Positions 54,001-62,046 are shown, counted from the first letter of the stretch. The stretch: DNA of 64,000 nt from Planctomycetota bacterium (GCA_003576905.1 QEVG01000009.1:1-64000), one strand, 5' to 3'. The notes: generated by a model from the letters alone, not told the origin. Numbers and translations are program-made.

Positions 54001-55355
54001 CGGTGGCGATTCCAATGTTTGTGAACGTCTGGTTCGACTGGAACCGTGACGGAGACTGGGATGACGTGATGCAGTGCCCGAACAACGTCACCGCGCCGGA
54101 ATGGGCGGTGCGAAACCAGGTACCGGCGGTATTCGGACCGGGTACGTACACCCTTACGACGCCGCCGTTTGTTTCATGGCATCCCGCTTCCACGCCGCAG
54201 CCCGATCCGATCTGGATGCGCATTACGCTCTCCGAAATGCCGTGGTCGGCGACCGGGGGAGCCGGATATGGTGGATCGGGACCGTTGAGCGGATATCAAT
54301 ATGGCGAAACCGAGGATTACTACTTTGTTCCGGATGTGCCGCCGCCGGTGGAGACCAAATGGATCCAGCGGCCGCATGACATGGGTCAGGGATTCGACGC
54401 CGCATCGAGTTACTGGTGGAACGAGGGAGTGGTTTCGCCGGTGAACCGCGTGGTCGCCGACGATTTCATCTCGGACGGCCGACCGATTCGCATCCTGCGA
54501 TGGTGGGGCAGCTACCTCGACGATCGCTATGCGCCCGAGGCGACGCCCGACCAACTGCATGTGCTTGACGGCTGGTTTATCAGCTTCCACTGGGCGCACC
54601 CCGGATTGAGCGTGGCTGACTGCCCGCCAAACGTGATGTTCGATCCTCCGCCGACCGTGCTCGGCGTGTACTACGCGCCGGCCGCGGCGGTGCATATTGA
54701 ACGCCTGCCTATGCTGGATTGCTTCCAGGACCCGGTGTACGTGTACACGGTGGACTTGTCGCGGTGCTGTCTGCTCTGCCGCGAGATCGATCCACGGTTC
54801 CCGACGGATATACCGCCGGCGACACCGTTTGATTTCCGGGAGCGCGGGGCGGCCCGATACTGGCTCGATGTGCAGGCGGTGGTTGGCGTGACATGGAACC
54901 CGCCGGCCTGCTCGTTTGATGATCGCATCCTGACGGGTCACATCCCGTCGGAGCTCGAGCCGGATGGTCAGTTCTGGGGCTGGCATACCAGCCCGGCCAA
55001 CGTGATGCCGCAGGGACCGCTGGCGTGGGCATGTGTCGGCCAGATCGTGAATCTCGCGCCGTATCCGCAGGGTTGCTGGAACTACGGCAACTGGATGAAG
55101 CAGCCGTGGCTGTGCCTGACGGCCCCACCGCCGCAGGTGGACATGGCGTTCATCCTTTATGCGGACCGGTGCCTGCCGCTCGGTGACGTTAATCGCGACG
55201 GCCTGGTGAACGCACTGGACATCCAGTGTTTCACCGACTGCATCATGGGCTACACGATCCGGCCGTGCTGGTGTGGGTGCGGTGAAATGAACTCAGATCT
55301 CGTCGTGAATGTCGGCGATATCACGCCTTTTGTGGACTTGCTGCTCAGTCTGTAG
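51036..55355 (+). CDS. Secreted 1439-residue repeat protein (DUF7901-like repeats, GEVED domain, dockerin)
   Basis: The ATG at 51036 follows AGGAG. Residues 1-35 are a signal peptide. Residues 36-200 are an unrecognised domain. Four related modules begin near residues 205, 420, 650 and 1105, each with a KW.QPP opening, a GWNE-like segment, VADDW/ADDF and a W..WGS segment, followed by WTDVP and SHPG in the full copies. This resembles a planctomycete repeat annotated as DUF7901. A GEVED-type domain lies at about 870-1095 (DLGDAPDSSNN...DFSDDAV...WFDWNRDGDWDD...GETEDYYF). The C-terminus has two dockerin-type loops (GDVNRDGLVNALDIQCF and GEMNSDLVVNVGDITPFV). It is probably exported to the surface. 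The function is unknown. Confidence 0.82.
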   Translation: MHRNRKTPRRLIVPVQRACTVLIAMTGLIGVGTPAEAVTIISQSANTQVFLNDNYTTIEFENPLSGSETVHGYRVLEWRDADYQSPAWYDDWTVSHPGSIDGNVNEIWMRQNGHAIWTSTTVISDAVSIHLHGDGNDGIAQVMVDGSEVARLDMGSNPPQNAVVLVTRLASSTHTIRVSDLGMGTMGTDVATLGVCTLRSGAVYKWHQPPQPGTPSNVYFGWNEPSILYFGPIVADDWVCIGNQPVTTIRWWGSHLGWREPAPPPQLPDFFWLTIWTDVPGGAAGEPFSHPGVVLWQYQTGRIDPVLAGWDYDPRTAQFESCFEYRVDLPPDKYFCQNPATNQILWLSVAAAYVDVPQIEYPWGWKTRPRDPTSPAPDDAVRVFEPVAPQVGMQYVAGDPIWWPVETESWDTAFELYSGPVDKWVQPPDLTGLGIDVNCTAPMMFPPPPVLLADDFKCIQPGVVTRVSVWGSWRNDYLPFGGDPLAVQFTLSIHADVPAGQQEPWSMPGNLLWMREFGPGSYGVFPVPLNEPEGWFNPPSEFVPVGDFTCWRYDFVIPPMEAFHQEGSPAQPITYWLDVQARPLDPQAFFGWKTSQCHWNDDAAWVNGIEPYFGIWNELRYPPPHPLHPESIDLAFMIGSDPVMPQPPELKWSQPPTPWTTENGFNGWNELSWFGGPQIVADDWVCTTDQPVTDVHWWGSFLGWDQPYAPPDMPVQFHIAVWTDVPADPGGGTPWSHPGTVIWENYCDTFTAEFVGWDFDPRNPLACPEACYKFEQLLPDEGWFYQRGPYNIYWISIAAIYPPGMIVEHPWGWKSTPRLDAQSPDDAVRIFDPVVPGIEITYQAGEPIWWPTFDQSWDMAFALTTIEQIEPDADLGDAPDSSNNSGAAMTAYPAGGPPGVIAHYPTVHLAGSPPFGPIHRQPRNMAYLGTWVTLEQEADIGLDEDFVNNIDPPSDQPDMDFSDDAVVLPLSLPHCMPTTFQYTITVVSPVAIPMFVNVWFDWNRDGDWDDVMQCPNNVTAPEWAVRNQVPAVFGPGTYTLTTPPFVSWHPASTPQPDPIWMRITLSEMPWSATGGAGYGGSGPLSGYQYGETEDYYFVPDVPPPVETKWIQRPHDMGQGFDAASSYWWNEGVVSPVNRVVADDFISDGRPIRILRWWGSYLDDRYAPEATPDQLHVLDGWFISFHWAHPGLSVADCPPNVMFDPPPTVLGVYYAPAAAVHIERLPMLDCFQDPVYVYTVDLSRCCLLCREIDPRFPTDIPPATPFDFRERGAARYWLDVQAVVGVTWNPPACSFDDRILTGHIPSELEPDGQFWGWHTSPANVMPQGPLAWACVGQIVNLAPYPQGCWNYGNWMKQPWLCLTAPPPQVDMAFILYADRCLPLGDVNRDGLVNALDIQCFTDCIMGYTIRPCWCGCGEMNSDLVVNVGDITPFVDLLLSL

Positions 55356-55551
55356 GGCGGAGAATCGCTCCCGTTCAGGTTGGCCCGCGGCGGACTCACA
55401 CGGTGCGCCGCGGGCTGTCTTTTCGCGCGGTGCATGTGGGGGATGAGATTCGTGCGGCTGCCCGAATGAGCCCGACTTGACCGAACCCTCGCGGCAGGCG
55501 ACGCTCACTGCCGAACGCAAAGCGTATGACTTCGGCAAGATCATCGGCGTA

Positions 55552-57933
55552 ATGAGCGAAACACCGTCTGTGATTTCTCCAACAAGGAAGCTCGAGGCCG
55601 CGACGTGGGGCATTGCCGCGGCACTCCTGGTCATTTGCGCCGCGGCGTTTTTCCTTCGCACCTGGTTTCTCCGAGACCGCGTGCATGGCGGCGACATCGT
55701 CTGCTTTCAGGATAATGATCCCTGGTATCACTACAGGGTGCTCCAGTGGCAGGTAAAGAATTTGCCCTGGCGGTTTACATTCGATCCCTATGCGGTGTAC
55801 CCCGGTGGGCAGGGTGTGCCGGTCGGGCCTTTTTTTGACGCGTCTCTGGCCGCCATCTTGTGGTCGGTGGGCCTTGGCGCGCCGTCGCAGGCAATGATCG
55901 ACCTGGGGGCGGCTTACTATGCGCCCGCGCTGGCCGTTCTGGCGTGTCTTGCGACGTTTGCCGCGGGCCGCGCGATCTTTGATCGATGGACGGGATTGAT
56001 CGCGGCGGCGGCGCTTGGGCTGTTGCCCGGCACTTTTTTTGTTCGCTCCTCGCTGGGATTTCTTGATCATCATGTGATGGAGGTGCTGCTGAGCACCTGT
56101 GTACTCTGGCTCCTGGCCTCCGCGCTGGAACGGGGTGAAGGGGGGCCATTCACAGGTCCCTTGCGGAACGTGACACTCATTCGCCCGGTCGCGGCCGGGC
56201 TGGCTCTCGGGTGCTATCTGTTGACGTGGGTCGGCGGGAATTTTCTGCTCGCCGTTCTGTTCGCGTGGGGGTTCGTACAGCATCTTGGGGACCAATTTGC
56301 CGATCGGCCGGGGGGGCGCCTTGCGCGTGTCATGGCGCCCTGCTTCTGCGTGGCACTTGCCGTTGCGGCGTTCTATCCGGATTACGCGTGGGGGCGGTTT
56401 CAGATTCACGGAATCATCGCGGGGATCGCGTTGTTTGTGCTGCTTGACGTCATGGCCCATCTCCGGAGGCGAAGGCGGCTCCGCCCGGGCATTTACTCCG
56501 CGATGCTTCTGGGCCTGGTGATTGCGGGCGTTGGGATTGCCTACGTGATCGCGCCGCGGGTCGTTTCACATGCGTGGAGTGAGCTGGGCCGGCTCGCGCC
56601 TGGCGCCGCGGCGAGGACAATCACCGAGGCGCGGCCGATCATCTGGACGAGCAAGGGGTATTCCTGGATGCCCTTGTGGGAGATGTTCGGAACGACATTC
56701 CCGATTGCCGCGATTGGGCTGGTGCTTCTGGGCTGCCGGGCGGTCATGCGTCCAAGGGCCCCGCGCGTTCTGTTCATGGTCTGGAGCGCGATCGTCATCG
56801 GCGCGATGTTCGGCCAGGGAAGGTTCTCGTATTACGCGGCACCGGTTATCGCGATCCTAGTGGCGTGGACATGCCGGGCCTGTACGGCGGCGGCCTGGTC
56901 GCTTACGACGAGGCGGGCCATGAATCGGCGTGAACCGGTACCGCGCGCGCGGCGGCAGAATCGCGTCGAAACAGCGGGCGAAAGCAAGGGCGATTCTGAA
57001 CGGGTGAGGGGAAACATCTGGTGCACCGGCGCAGTGGCCGTCGCGTCACTTGCCATTGCGTTCGTGCCAAACGCGCGACGACTTCCCGAGGTTGTTTCAT
57101 TTTATGACGGGCCGTCGGCCGAATGGTCCGAAGCGCTGACATGGCTGCGGAAGAACTCGCCGGAACCGTTTGGAAACGCAGAGGCGTACTTCGCGGCGTG
57201 CGCCGGCGCGGGGGAGGCGCGTGAGCGGCTGGACTACAGCCGCGCGTACGGCGTGATGAGCTGGTGGGACTACGGCTACTGGATTTCCGGAATCGCCCGT
57301 CGACCGCCGAACAGCAATCCGACACAGGCCGGCGCGGTGCCTTCCGCTCGATTTCTCCTCGCACAGACTGAGGAAGAGGCATGGAGGATACTTGATGACG
57401 CGGGGTCACGTTACATTGTGCTCGACTGGCTCTTGCCTCGATGGGAGAAGCCCGGCGACCGACGGGTTCGCGGCAAGTTCTCGGCTCTCCCGGTATGGAC
57501 TGGGGACGCGCTCAATGCCTTCTACGAGCGGGTCGTGATGAAGACTCCGGACGGCAGGATCGCCCGCGTGTTTCTTTACTACCCGCCTTACTTCCAGTCC
57601 GCCCTCGTGCGGATGTTTATCTTTTCCTGCGGGCCTGTGAGGGTCGGCCGTCCCGTGAAGGTCTACACCCTCGGCAAGCGGGACGGGCGCGGCGAGAATC
57701 TGCGGATGGTGACCTCCATGCGGGAATTTGACACGTACGAATCGGCCCGTGCGTTCGTTGAACAGACCGGAGATGAGAACACGGTCATCGCGTCCGAAAG
57801 CCCGTTCGTAAGCTGCATACCCATGTCCGGGCTGCGGCGCATCCGCCTCGTCCATCGGTCTCCGACGACGGTAGCGACAATTCATGGACGCTCGGTTTCG
57901 CCGGTCGCGGTCTTCGAGTATCGAAGGGAATGA
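55552..57933 (+). CDS. STT3/AglB-family oligosaccharyltransferase
   Basis: Product of about 793 residues with many N-terminal helices (about 12) and a large C-terminal extracytoplasmic domain (from about 540). The family motifs are in order: FQDNDPWYHYR near residue 53 (first metal-binding loop), PYAVYPGGQGVPVGPFFD, LGFLDHHVMEV near residue 170, TITE near residue 356 (the TIxE motif of archaeal AglB), and WWDYGYWI near residue 571, the acceptor-sequon-binding motif. STT3 proteins transfer a lipid-linked glycan to Asn in secreted proteins. The motif set is AglB-like rather than the PglB SVSE form. The ATG at 55552 is preferred, though a TTG at 55477 would extend it. It follows the giant secreted repeat protein. 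No lipid-linked-oligosaccharide assembly genes lie beside it. Confidence 0.88.
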   Translation: MSETPSVISPTRKLEAATWGIAAALLVICAAAFFLRTWFLRDRVHGGDIVCFQDNDPWYHYRVLQWQVKNLPWRFTFDPYAVYPGGQGVPVGPFFDASLAAILWSVGLGAPSQAMIDLGAAYYAPALAVLACLATFAAGRAIFDRWTGLIAAAALGLLPGTFFVRSSLGFLDHHVMEVLLSTCVLWLLASALERGEGGPFTGPLRNVTLIRPVAAGLALGCYLLTWVGGNFLLAVLFAWGFVQHLGDQFADRPGGRLARVMAPCFCVALAVAAFYPDYAWGRFQIHGIIAGIALFVLLDVMAHLRRRRRLRPGIYSAMLLGLVIAGVGIAYVIAPRVVSHAWSELGRLAPGAAARTITEARPIIWTSKGYSWMPLWEMFGTTFPIAAIGLVLLGCRAVMRPRAPRVLFMVWSAIVIGAMFGQGRFSYYAAPVIAILVAWTCRACTAAAWSLTTRRAMNRREPVPRARRQNRVETAGESKGDSERVRGNIWCTGAVAVASLAIAFVPNARRLPEVVSFYDGPSAEWSEALTWLRKNSPEPFGNAEAYFAACAGAGEARERLDYSRAYGVMSWWDYGYWISGIARRPPNSNPTQAGAVPSARFLLAQTEEEAWRILDDAGSRYIVLDWLLPRWEKPGDRRVRGKFSALPVWTGDALNAFYERVVMKTPDGRIARVFLYYPPYFQSALVRMFIFSCGPVRVGRPVKVYTLGKRDGRGENLRMVTSMREFDTYESARAFVEQTGDENTVIASESPFVSCIPMSGLRRIRLVHRSPTTVATIHGRSVSPVAVFEYRRE

Positions 57934-58042
57934 ACATTGCAGGGCGGCACTCTGGGTTCGTTTTGTTCAAGTCCCGGCTGGGTATAGAGATAGCAAGGGT
58001 TTATAGTGGCCCCCGGCTGTGGGAAAGCTACACTTATATTGA

Positions 58043-58561
58043 ATGCACGTGTGCGAGACAAGTTCGCGCGGAAGCGATGAATCGCGGGAGAATCGGTCCT
58101 TGGAGCAGGCGGTCTGTCCACGTTGCCGCGAACGGGTCCGAATCGGTTCGCGATTCTGTGCCCGGTGCGGGATGATTCTGGGAGTGGTGTCGACGGAGTC
58201 CCATCGCGCGGCGGAACTCATGCATCCGTCCCCGCTGCCGGCTCCGGAGGGCATGTTGCCGTGCAGCGGGCTTCGGGATGTCTATTACCGGCAGGAGGCC
58301 GCGTGGGGCGGGGAGAAGCTGCTGGCGAGTGAAACCGTGGCGATCGCATTGTATTCGACAGGTCATTCGCTGCGGGAAGTGACGATTGAGCTTTCGGGAA
58401 TCGGCGGGGCGGACGGCCGGCGGTTTTCAGTGCGTCAGGTCGTTCCCGAAGTCCCCCGAGGTCGAGAGATTCGAACCGAGATAGCCAGTTATGATCTGCC
58501 GGACGACCCAAGGCAGTTCAGCGTATCGGTTGTATCCGCCGAAGTGAATGTCGATAAGTGA
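58043..58561 (+). CDS. Zinc-ribbon protein of unknown function
   Basis: Product of 172 residues. Residues about 25-45 hold a zinc-ribbon motif, CPRCRERVRIGSRFCARCG. The remainder (about 80-172) is a beta-rich domain (VAIALYSTGHSLREVTIELSGIGG...FSVRQVVPEVPRGREIRTEIASY) resembling a small immunoglobulin-like or MSP-like fold. The function is unknown. It ends 33 bases before the SPFH gene and is probably co-transcribed with it, so it may be an adaptor in SPFH membrane organisation. Confidence 0.72.
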   Translation: MHVCETSSRGSDESRENRSLEQAVCPRCRERVRIGSRFCARCGMILGVVSTESHRAAELMHPSPLPAPEGMLPCSGLRDVYYRQEAAWGGEKLLASETVAIALYSTGHSLREVTIELSGIGGADGRRFSVRQVVPEVPRGREIRTEIASYDLPDDPRQFSVSVVSAEVNVDK

Positions 58562-58593
58562 AGGTCGCCGCCGCGACAGAAAAGGAGACAGCC

Positions 58594-59559
58594 ATGGGAT
58601 CCTTCGTCATCCTCGGAGTGCTCGTCGTTTTCGGAGGGATGTTCGTCCTCAGCGGATTCTTCACCGTCGAGCAGCAGACGAAGGCCATCGTCGAGCGGTT
58701 CGGCAAGTTCAACAAGGTCGCCCATCCCGGCCTGAACTTCAAGATCCCGTTGATCGACAAGGTCGCGGGACGGATCACGCACCGGGTCCGGGAGCTGGAG
58801 GTGAAGGTGGAGAGCAAGACGAAGGACGACGTTTTCGTCGACCTGCTCATCGCCGTTCAGTTCTTTGTTCAGGAGAGCGACGAGTCGGTGATCTCGGCCC
58901 ATTACAAGCTCATGAACCCCGAGCGGCAGATCGCGTCGTACGTCTTTGACACGGTCCGGGCCCTTGTACCGGAGATGCCGGTGGACAATGTCTTTGCGGA
59001 GAAGGAGAAGATCGCGTCGGCCGTCAAGGAGCGCCTGGACCACGTCATGACCCATTTCGGCTACACCATGATGCAGAGCCTGGTGAACGACATCCAGCCG
59101 GATGCCGAAGTCAAGACGGCCATGAACCATGTGAACGCCACGGCCCGCATGCGCGAGGCCGCCAAGAACGAGGCGGAGGCCAAGAAGATCCGGGTCATCG
59201 CCGAGGCCGAGGCCGAGGCCCGCGCCAAGGAGCTACAGGGTGTCGGTATCGCCCGGCAGCGGCTGGCCATCGCCCGCGGCCTGAAGGAATCGGTGGATGC
59301 GTGCGCCGAGGCGGGGATTTCTCCCGAAGAAGCGACCAAGATGGTGCTTCTCACCCAGCACTATGACACGGTTTCTTCGGTCGGCGCGCGAAGCAAGGCC
59401 ACGATCATGATGATTCCCTACAGCCCGGACGGCATGAACCAGGTCGGGGAGCAGATCACGCAGGCGCTCCTGACGACGCACGAGGCAAACAAGCCGGCGC
59501 CGGAAAGCAAGGGCGACAAGGGGCGTAAGTCGCATCCCGAACTGCCGACGCACTCGTAG
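58594..59559 (+). CDS. SPFH protein of the stomatin/HIR type
   Basis: Product of 321 residues. The ATG at 58594 has AAAAGGAG upstream. One N-terminal helix (FVILGVLVVFGGMFVLSGFF), then the band-7 domain: FTVEQQTKAIVERFGKFNKVAHPGLNFKIPLIDKVAGRITHRVRELEV, VFVDLLIAVQFFVQ, and VPEMPVDNVFAEKEKIASAVKERLD, with ending MREAAKNEAEAKKIRVIAEAEAEA. The sequence is closer to eukaryotic HIR/stomatin proteins than to HflK/C. It is the fourth SPFH protein in this window, but from a different subfamily and with a different neighbour (the zinc-ribbon protein). It probably organises membrane microdomains. Confidence 0.93.
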   Translation: MGSFVILGVLVVFGGMFVLSGFFTVEQQTKAIVERFGKFNKVAHPGLNFKIPLIDKVAGRITHRVRELEVKVESKTKDDVFVDLLIAVQFFVQESDESVISAHYKLMNPERQIASYVFDTVRALVPEMPVDNVFAEKEKIASAVKERLDHVMTHFGYTMMQSLVNDIQPDAEVKTAMNHVNATARMREAAKNEAEAKKIRVIAEAEAEARAKELQGVGIARQRLAIARGLKESVDACAEAGISPEEATKMVLLTQHYDTVSSVGARSKATIMMIPYSPDGMNQVGEQITQALLTTHEANKPAPESKGDKGRKSHPELPTHS

Positions 59560-59589
59560 CCCGGCGCATCCGGCGTTTCATGAATGAAG

Positions 59590-59626
59590 AAGCCCTCGGC
59601 ACTTCAGGCGTGTCGAGGGCTTTTCG
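59590..59626 (+). terminator. Rho-independent terminator
   Basis: AAGCCCTCGGCAC at 59590-59602 pairs with GTGTCGAGGGCTT at 59610-59622 (13 pairs, one G-U) around a seven-base loop, followed by TTTT. It ends the SPFH transcript and may also serve the convergent HD-GYP gene. Confidence 0.92.
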
Positions 59627-59650
59627 CATTCTGGTTCGCCAGGGCCTGCG

Positions 59651-60748
59651 TCAGGGCTCGTCTTCGAATCGTGGCGCGGCGAACCGCCCCGTCTCACGAA
59701 GGGACCTGAATGCGTCGACGATGTTGGGGTCAAACTGTGTTCCGCTTCCCTTGAGGATGTGCTCGGTCGCGGCCGCGGGCGTCCACGGGGGCTTGTACAC
59801 GCGCTCGCTCGTCAGCGCATCGTAGATATCCGCGAGATGGACGATCCGAGCGCCGAGCGGAATGGCCTCCCCGGCGAGACCGTCGGGATATCCGCTGCCG
59901 TCCCAGTTTTCGTGATGACTGCGCGCGACCTGGCGCGCGATGTCGAAGAACGGTTTTTTCGAAAGAATTCGCTCGCCGGCGATGCAGTGAAGCTGCATGG
60001 CCTGGCGCTCGCCGGTGTCGAGGGGCCCGGGCTTCTTGAGGATGTGGTCGGGCACGACCATCTTTCCGACATCGTGGAGGATCGCGGAATAGCCGAGCCG
60101 TTCGGCGATCGCCTCGGACAGGCCAAGTTGCCGGGCGAGTATGTGCGTGTAGTGCTGAATCCGACGGACATGGGCGCCGGTGTCGGCGTCCTTTGCCTCG
60201 CTGGCCACGGCGAGCATGTAGATGGCCTCCATGTTCGCTTCGTTGAGTTCCAGCGTGCGCTCGCGGACCTTTTCTTCCAGCCGCTCGTTGTACCGCTTCA
60301 GTTCCAGCGCCTGCGCGATGACCGTGTCACTGAGGCGGGAGATGACTTCGAATTCCTCGTGGGCCTGAGACTCCGCCGCCTTCTGTCCGGAAATGTTGAT
60401 GACCGTGATCAGCATGTGATCGGAGAGGGGGGGCGACTTGCCGAGTGGCTTGCCGGACATGATGACGGCAAGTTTCTTGCCATCGACAGAAGGCAGGAAG
60501 AACTCGCCTTCGTAAGGTTCATCAAAGGCGCTGAGGCGGTGTCGGAGTTTCTCGGCGGCGTCGGTGTCGCCGTAGAGGGATTCGGCCCTGTGTCCGACGA
60601 CGTGGCCGCGCGGGCGTCCGAGCATCTGGCAAAGGCGTTCGTTTGCGTATTCGATGACGCCGGCCCGGTCCACAAGGAGCGCGCCGCAGTTAATGGCGTC
60701 CAGCAGTTCGATGATGGCCTTGATGGAGCTATCGAATAACGAGGCCAA
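59651..60748 (-). CDS. PAS and HD-GYP domain protein (probable c-di-GMP phosphodiesterase)
   Basis: Product of 365 residues from a TTG at 60748. Residues 10-120 are a PAS domain (LDAINCGALLVDRAGVIEYANERLCQMLGRPRGHVVG). A coiled coil follows (about 125-175: FEVISRLSDTVIAQALELKRYNERLEEKVRERT). The HD-GYP domain (about 180-350) shows AILHDVGKMVVPDHILKKPGPL with the HD pair, HHENWDGSGYPDGLAGE with the GYP triad, and ARIVHLADIYDALTSERVYK. It would hydrolyse c-di-GMP in response to a signal sensed by PAS. It is convergent with the SPFH gene. Confidence 0.93.
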   Translation of the reverse strand: MASLFDSSIKAIIELLDAINCGALLVDRAGVIEYANERLCQMLGRPRGHVVGHRAESLYGDTDAAEKLRHRLSAFDEPYEGEFFLPSVDGKKLAVIMSGKPLGKSPPLSDHMLITVINISGQKAAESQAHEEFEVISRLSDTVIAQALELKRYNERLEEKVRERTLELNEANMEAIYMLAVASEAKDADTGAHVRRIQHYTHILARQLGLSEAIAERLGYSAILHDVGKMVVPDHILKKPGPLDTGERQAMQLHCIAGERILSKKPFFDIARQVARSHHENWDGSGYPDGLAGEAIPLGARIVHLADIYDALTSERVYKPPWTPAAATEHILKGSGTQFDPNIVDAFRSLRETGRFAAPRFEDEP

Positions 60749-60794
60749 ATCAGTGACTCACAGCCCTGTTCTCGTGTGCCCGGCGACGGCGTGG

Positions 60795-60800
60795 ATTATA
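60795..60800 (-). promoter_or_regulatory. Minus-strand -10 element of the HD-GYP gene
   Basis: A perfect TATAAT on the minus strand, about 50 bases upstream of the TTG start. The -35 region is weak. Confidence 0.35.
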
Positions 60801-60929
60801 CGTTGTCCCCGGAAATTGTGGAGATTTCACGCCTGGGCGAGGGCGCGCCGCGGCCGCACGTCCTGGGTAAGGCCCATTCGACCTTTAAGGGGGCAAAAAA
60901 GGGGGATCCCCGGGGGGAAAAATTGTCCG

Positions 60930-60958
60930 TGGACCGCCGGCGGGTCTTCGCCTATACT
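60930..60958 (+). promoter_or_regulatory. Promoter candidate of the RRM protein gene
   Basis: TGGACC at 60930-60935 (four of six -35 positions) and TATACT at 60953-60958 with 17 bases between. The predicted leader is about 160 bases. Confidence 0.42.
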
Positions 60959-61127
60959 TCGGGCGGTTGATTCGACGAACGAGCCGGCAAGTCAAGTGCC
61001 GAAATCGGCGGCTTCTTTTCCGTTCTCTCTCGCCATTTCACCTTAAGGTCCAGAACGTAGGACACTTTCTCGCGCACCCGGAAAGGAAAAGAACGGGTCG
61101 GTTGGCCTCAATAAAAAGGAAAAAGAA

Positions 61128-61448
61128 ATGGCCAAGAAACTTTATGTCGGCAATCTGAGCTTCAACGTGAGCGACTCGGATCTGCAGGAGTTGTTTTCCG
61201 CTCATGGAAACGTCATCAGCGCCCAGGTCATCATGGACCGCGATACGGGCCGCAGCAAGGGCTTCGGCTTTGTCGAGATGAGCTCGGACAGCGAAGCCGA
61301 GGCGGCGATCAGCGCTCTGGATTCCCAGCAGCACGACGGTCGCGCGCTGAAGGTGAACGAAGCCAAGCCGAAGGAGAATCGCTCCGGTGGCGGCGGCGGC
61401 GGTGGCCGCGGCGGCCGCGGCGGCTACGGCGGCGGTCGACGCTACTAA
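61128..61448 (+). CDS. RNA-recognition-motif protein with Gly-rich tail
   Basis: Product of 106 residues. It is a single RRM with RNP-2 LYVGNLSF at residues 4-11 and RNP-1 KGFGFVEM near residue 45. A Gly/Arg-rich tail follows (about 88-106). It resembles the cyanobacterial and planctomycete cold-inducible RNA-binding proteins. It would bind single-stranded RNA, aiding translation or stability, perhaps at low temperature. The ATG at 61128 has AAGGAAAAAG upstream. The leader of about 160 bases and a strong terminator frame it as a single-gene unit. Confidence 0.95.
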   Translation: MAKKLYVGNLSFNVSDSDLQELFSAHGNVISAQVIMDRDTGRSKGFGFVEMSSDSEAEAAISALDSQQHDGRALKVNEAKPKENRSGGGGGGGRGGRGGYGGGRRY

Positions 61449-61471
61449 CGCCGGCCCTTCGAGAACTGCAC

Positions 61472-61507
61472 AGGGACGGGAAGTCTGCGGGCTTCCTGTC
61501 CCTTTTT
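61472..61507 (+). terminator. Rho-independent terminator of the RRM gene
   Basis: AGGGACGGGAAG at 61472-61483 pairs with CTTCCTGTCCCT at 61492-61503 (12 pairs, one G-U) around an eight-base loop, with a T-run at 61503-61507. Confidence 0.93.
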
Positions 61508-61716
61508 ATTGCGCTTTGCATGCGATCTACTCTGTGTGTGGGCTTCCCCGGTAGAAGTGGACATCAAGAAGCGAGGCAATGGGTTTCGCGGGAGATGTTC
61601 GAGTGGCTCAGGGAAGGAAACTCCGAAAGTGGGATCGGCGGATTGCCTCGAACACGAATCAGTGAGGTCGCCCCGTCCTTGGCGTGCTCAGCCAGGCTCC
61701 GGGAATCGAACTCCAG

Positions 61717-62046
61717 TCACTCGTCGGGCATGGCGAATGCGTAGCGAATCGCTTCGAATACAGCTTTCATCGTCTCATCACCCAGGCGGACGATTCTACG
61801 ATCAAGCGTTACTCTTGGCATCGTGAGAATGTTGTCGAGCGAAACGGCACAGAGGGTCGGAACGCCACATTCAGGTGACAAGATCACTTCCGATTTGATG
61901 TGTCTAATCGTCCGCGTAAGCGGTGCGACGGTGACGTTGGACAGATGTGCAATCGCGTCGTCGCGTGTCAGAATCAGGACGGGACGACGACCCGCAGGGG
62001 ACGGCAAATTTGCCCACCAGATATCCCTATGCCTAGGTTTGCCCAT
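61717..62046 (-). CDS. MazF/PemK-family toxin (endoribonuclease)
   Basis: Product of 109 residues, a full MazF-type fold: HRDIWWANLPSPAGRRPVLILTRDDAIAHLSNVTVAPLTRTIR at the N-terminus, with the conserved Arg and Thr of the active site, then EVILSPECGVPTLCAVSLDNILTMPRVTLDRRIVRLGDETMKAVFEAIRYA. MazF toxins cleave mRNA at short specific sites and stop growth until antitoxin levels recover. The gene starts three bases after the end of the antitoxin-like gene, as in typical operons. It is convergent with the RRM gene. The target sequence cannot be predicted. Confidence 0.93.
   Translation of the reverse strand: MGKPRHRDIWWANLPSPAGRRPVLILTRDDAIAHLSNVTVAPLTRTIRHIKSEVILSPECGVPTLCAVSLDNILTMPRVTLDRRIVRLGDETMKAVFEAIRYAFAMPDE

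Larger units (their letters stand above)
60749..61127. other. Divergent intergenic region and long leader of the RRM protein gene
   Basis: 379 bases. It carries a TATAAT (minus strand, 60795-60800) close to the HD-GYP start, a plus-strand promoter candidate at 60930-60958, and A/G-rich runs around 60890-60922. The leader of about 160 bases before the RRM gene has no obvious open frame. Confidence 0.5.

Noticed and set aside
60886-60922. Runs of G and A (about 20 G in alternating runs) before the RRM gene
   Set aside because: Could be a G-quadruplex, but this GC-rich genome has many such runs and nothing else supports a function.
61595-61640. A GAGATGTTCGAGTGGCTCAGGG stretch that resembles the 5' part of a tRNA-Ser
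   Set aside because: The matching anticodon arm, long variable arm and T arm do not follow, and the acceptor stem cannot pair. It may be a decayed fragment, but it cannot be supported.
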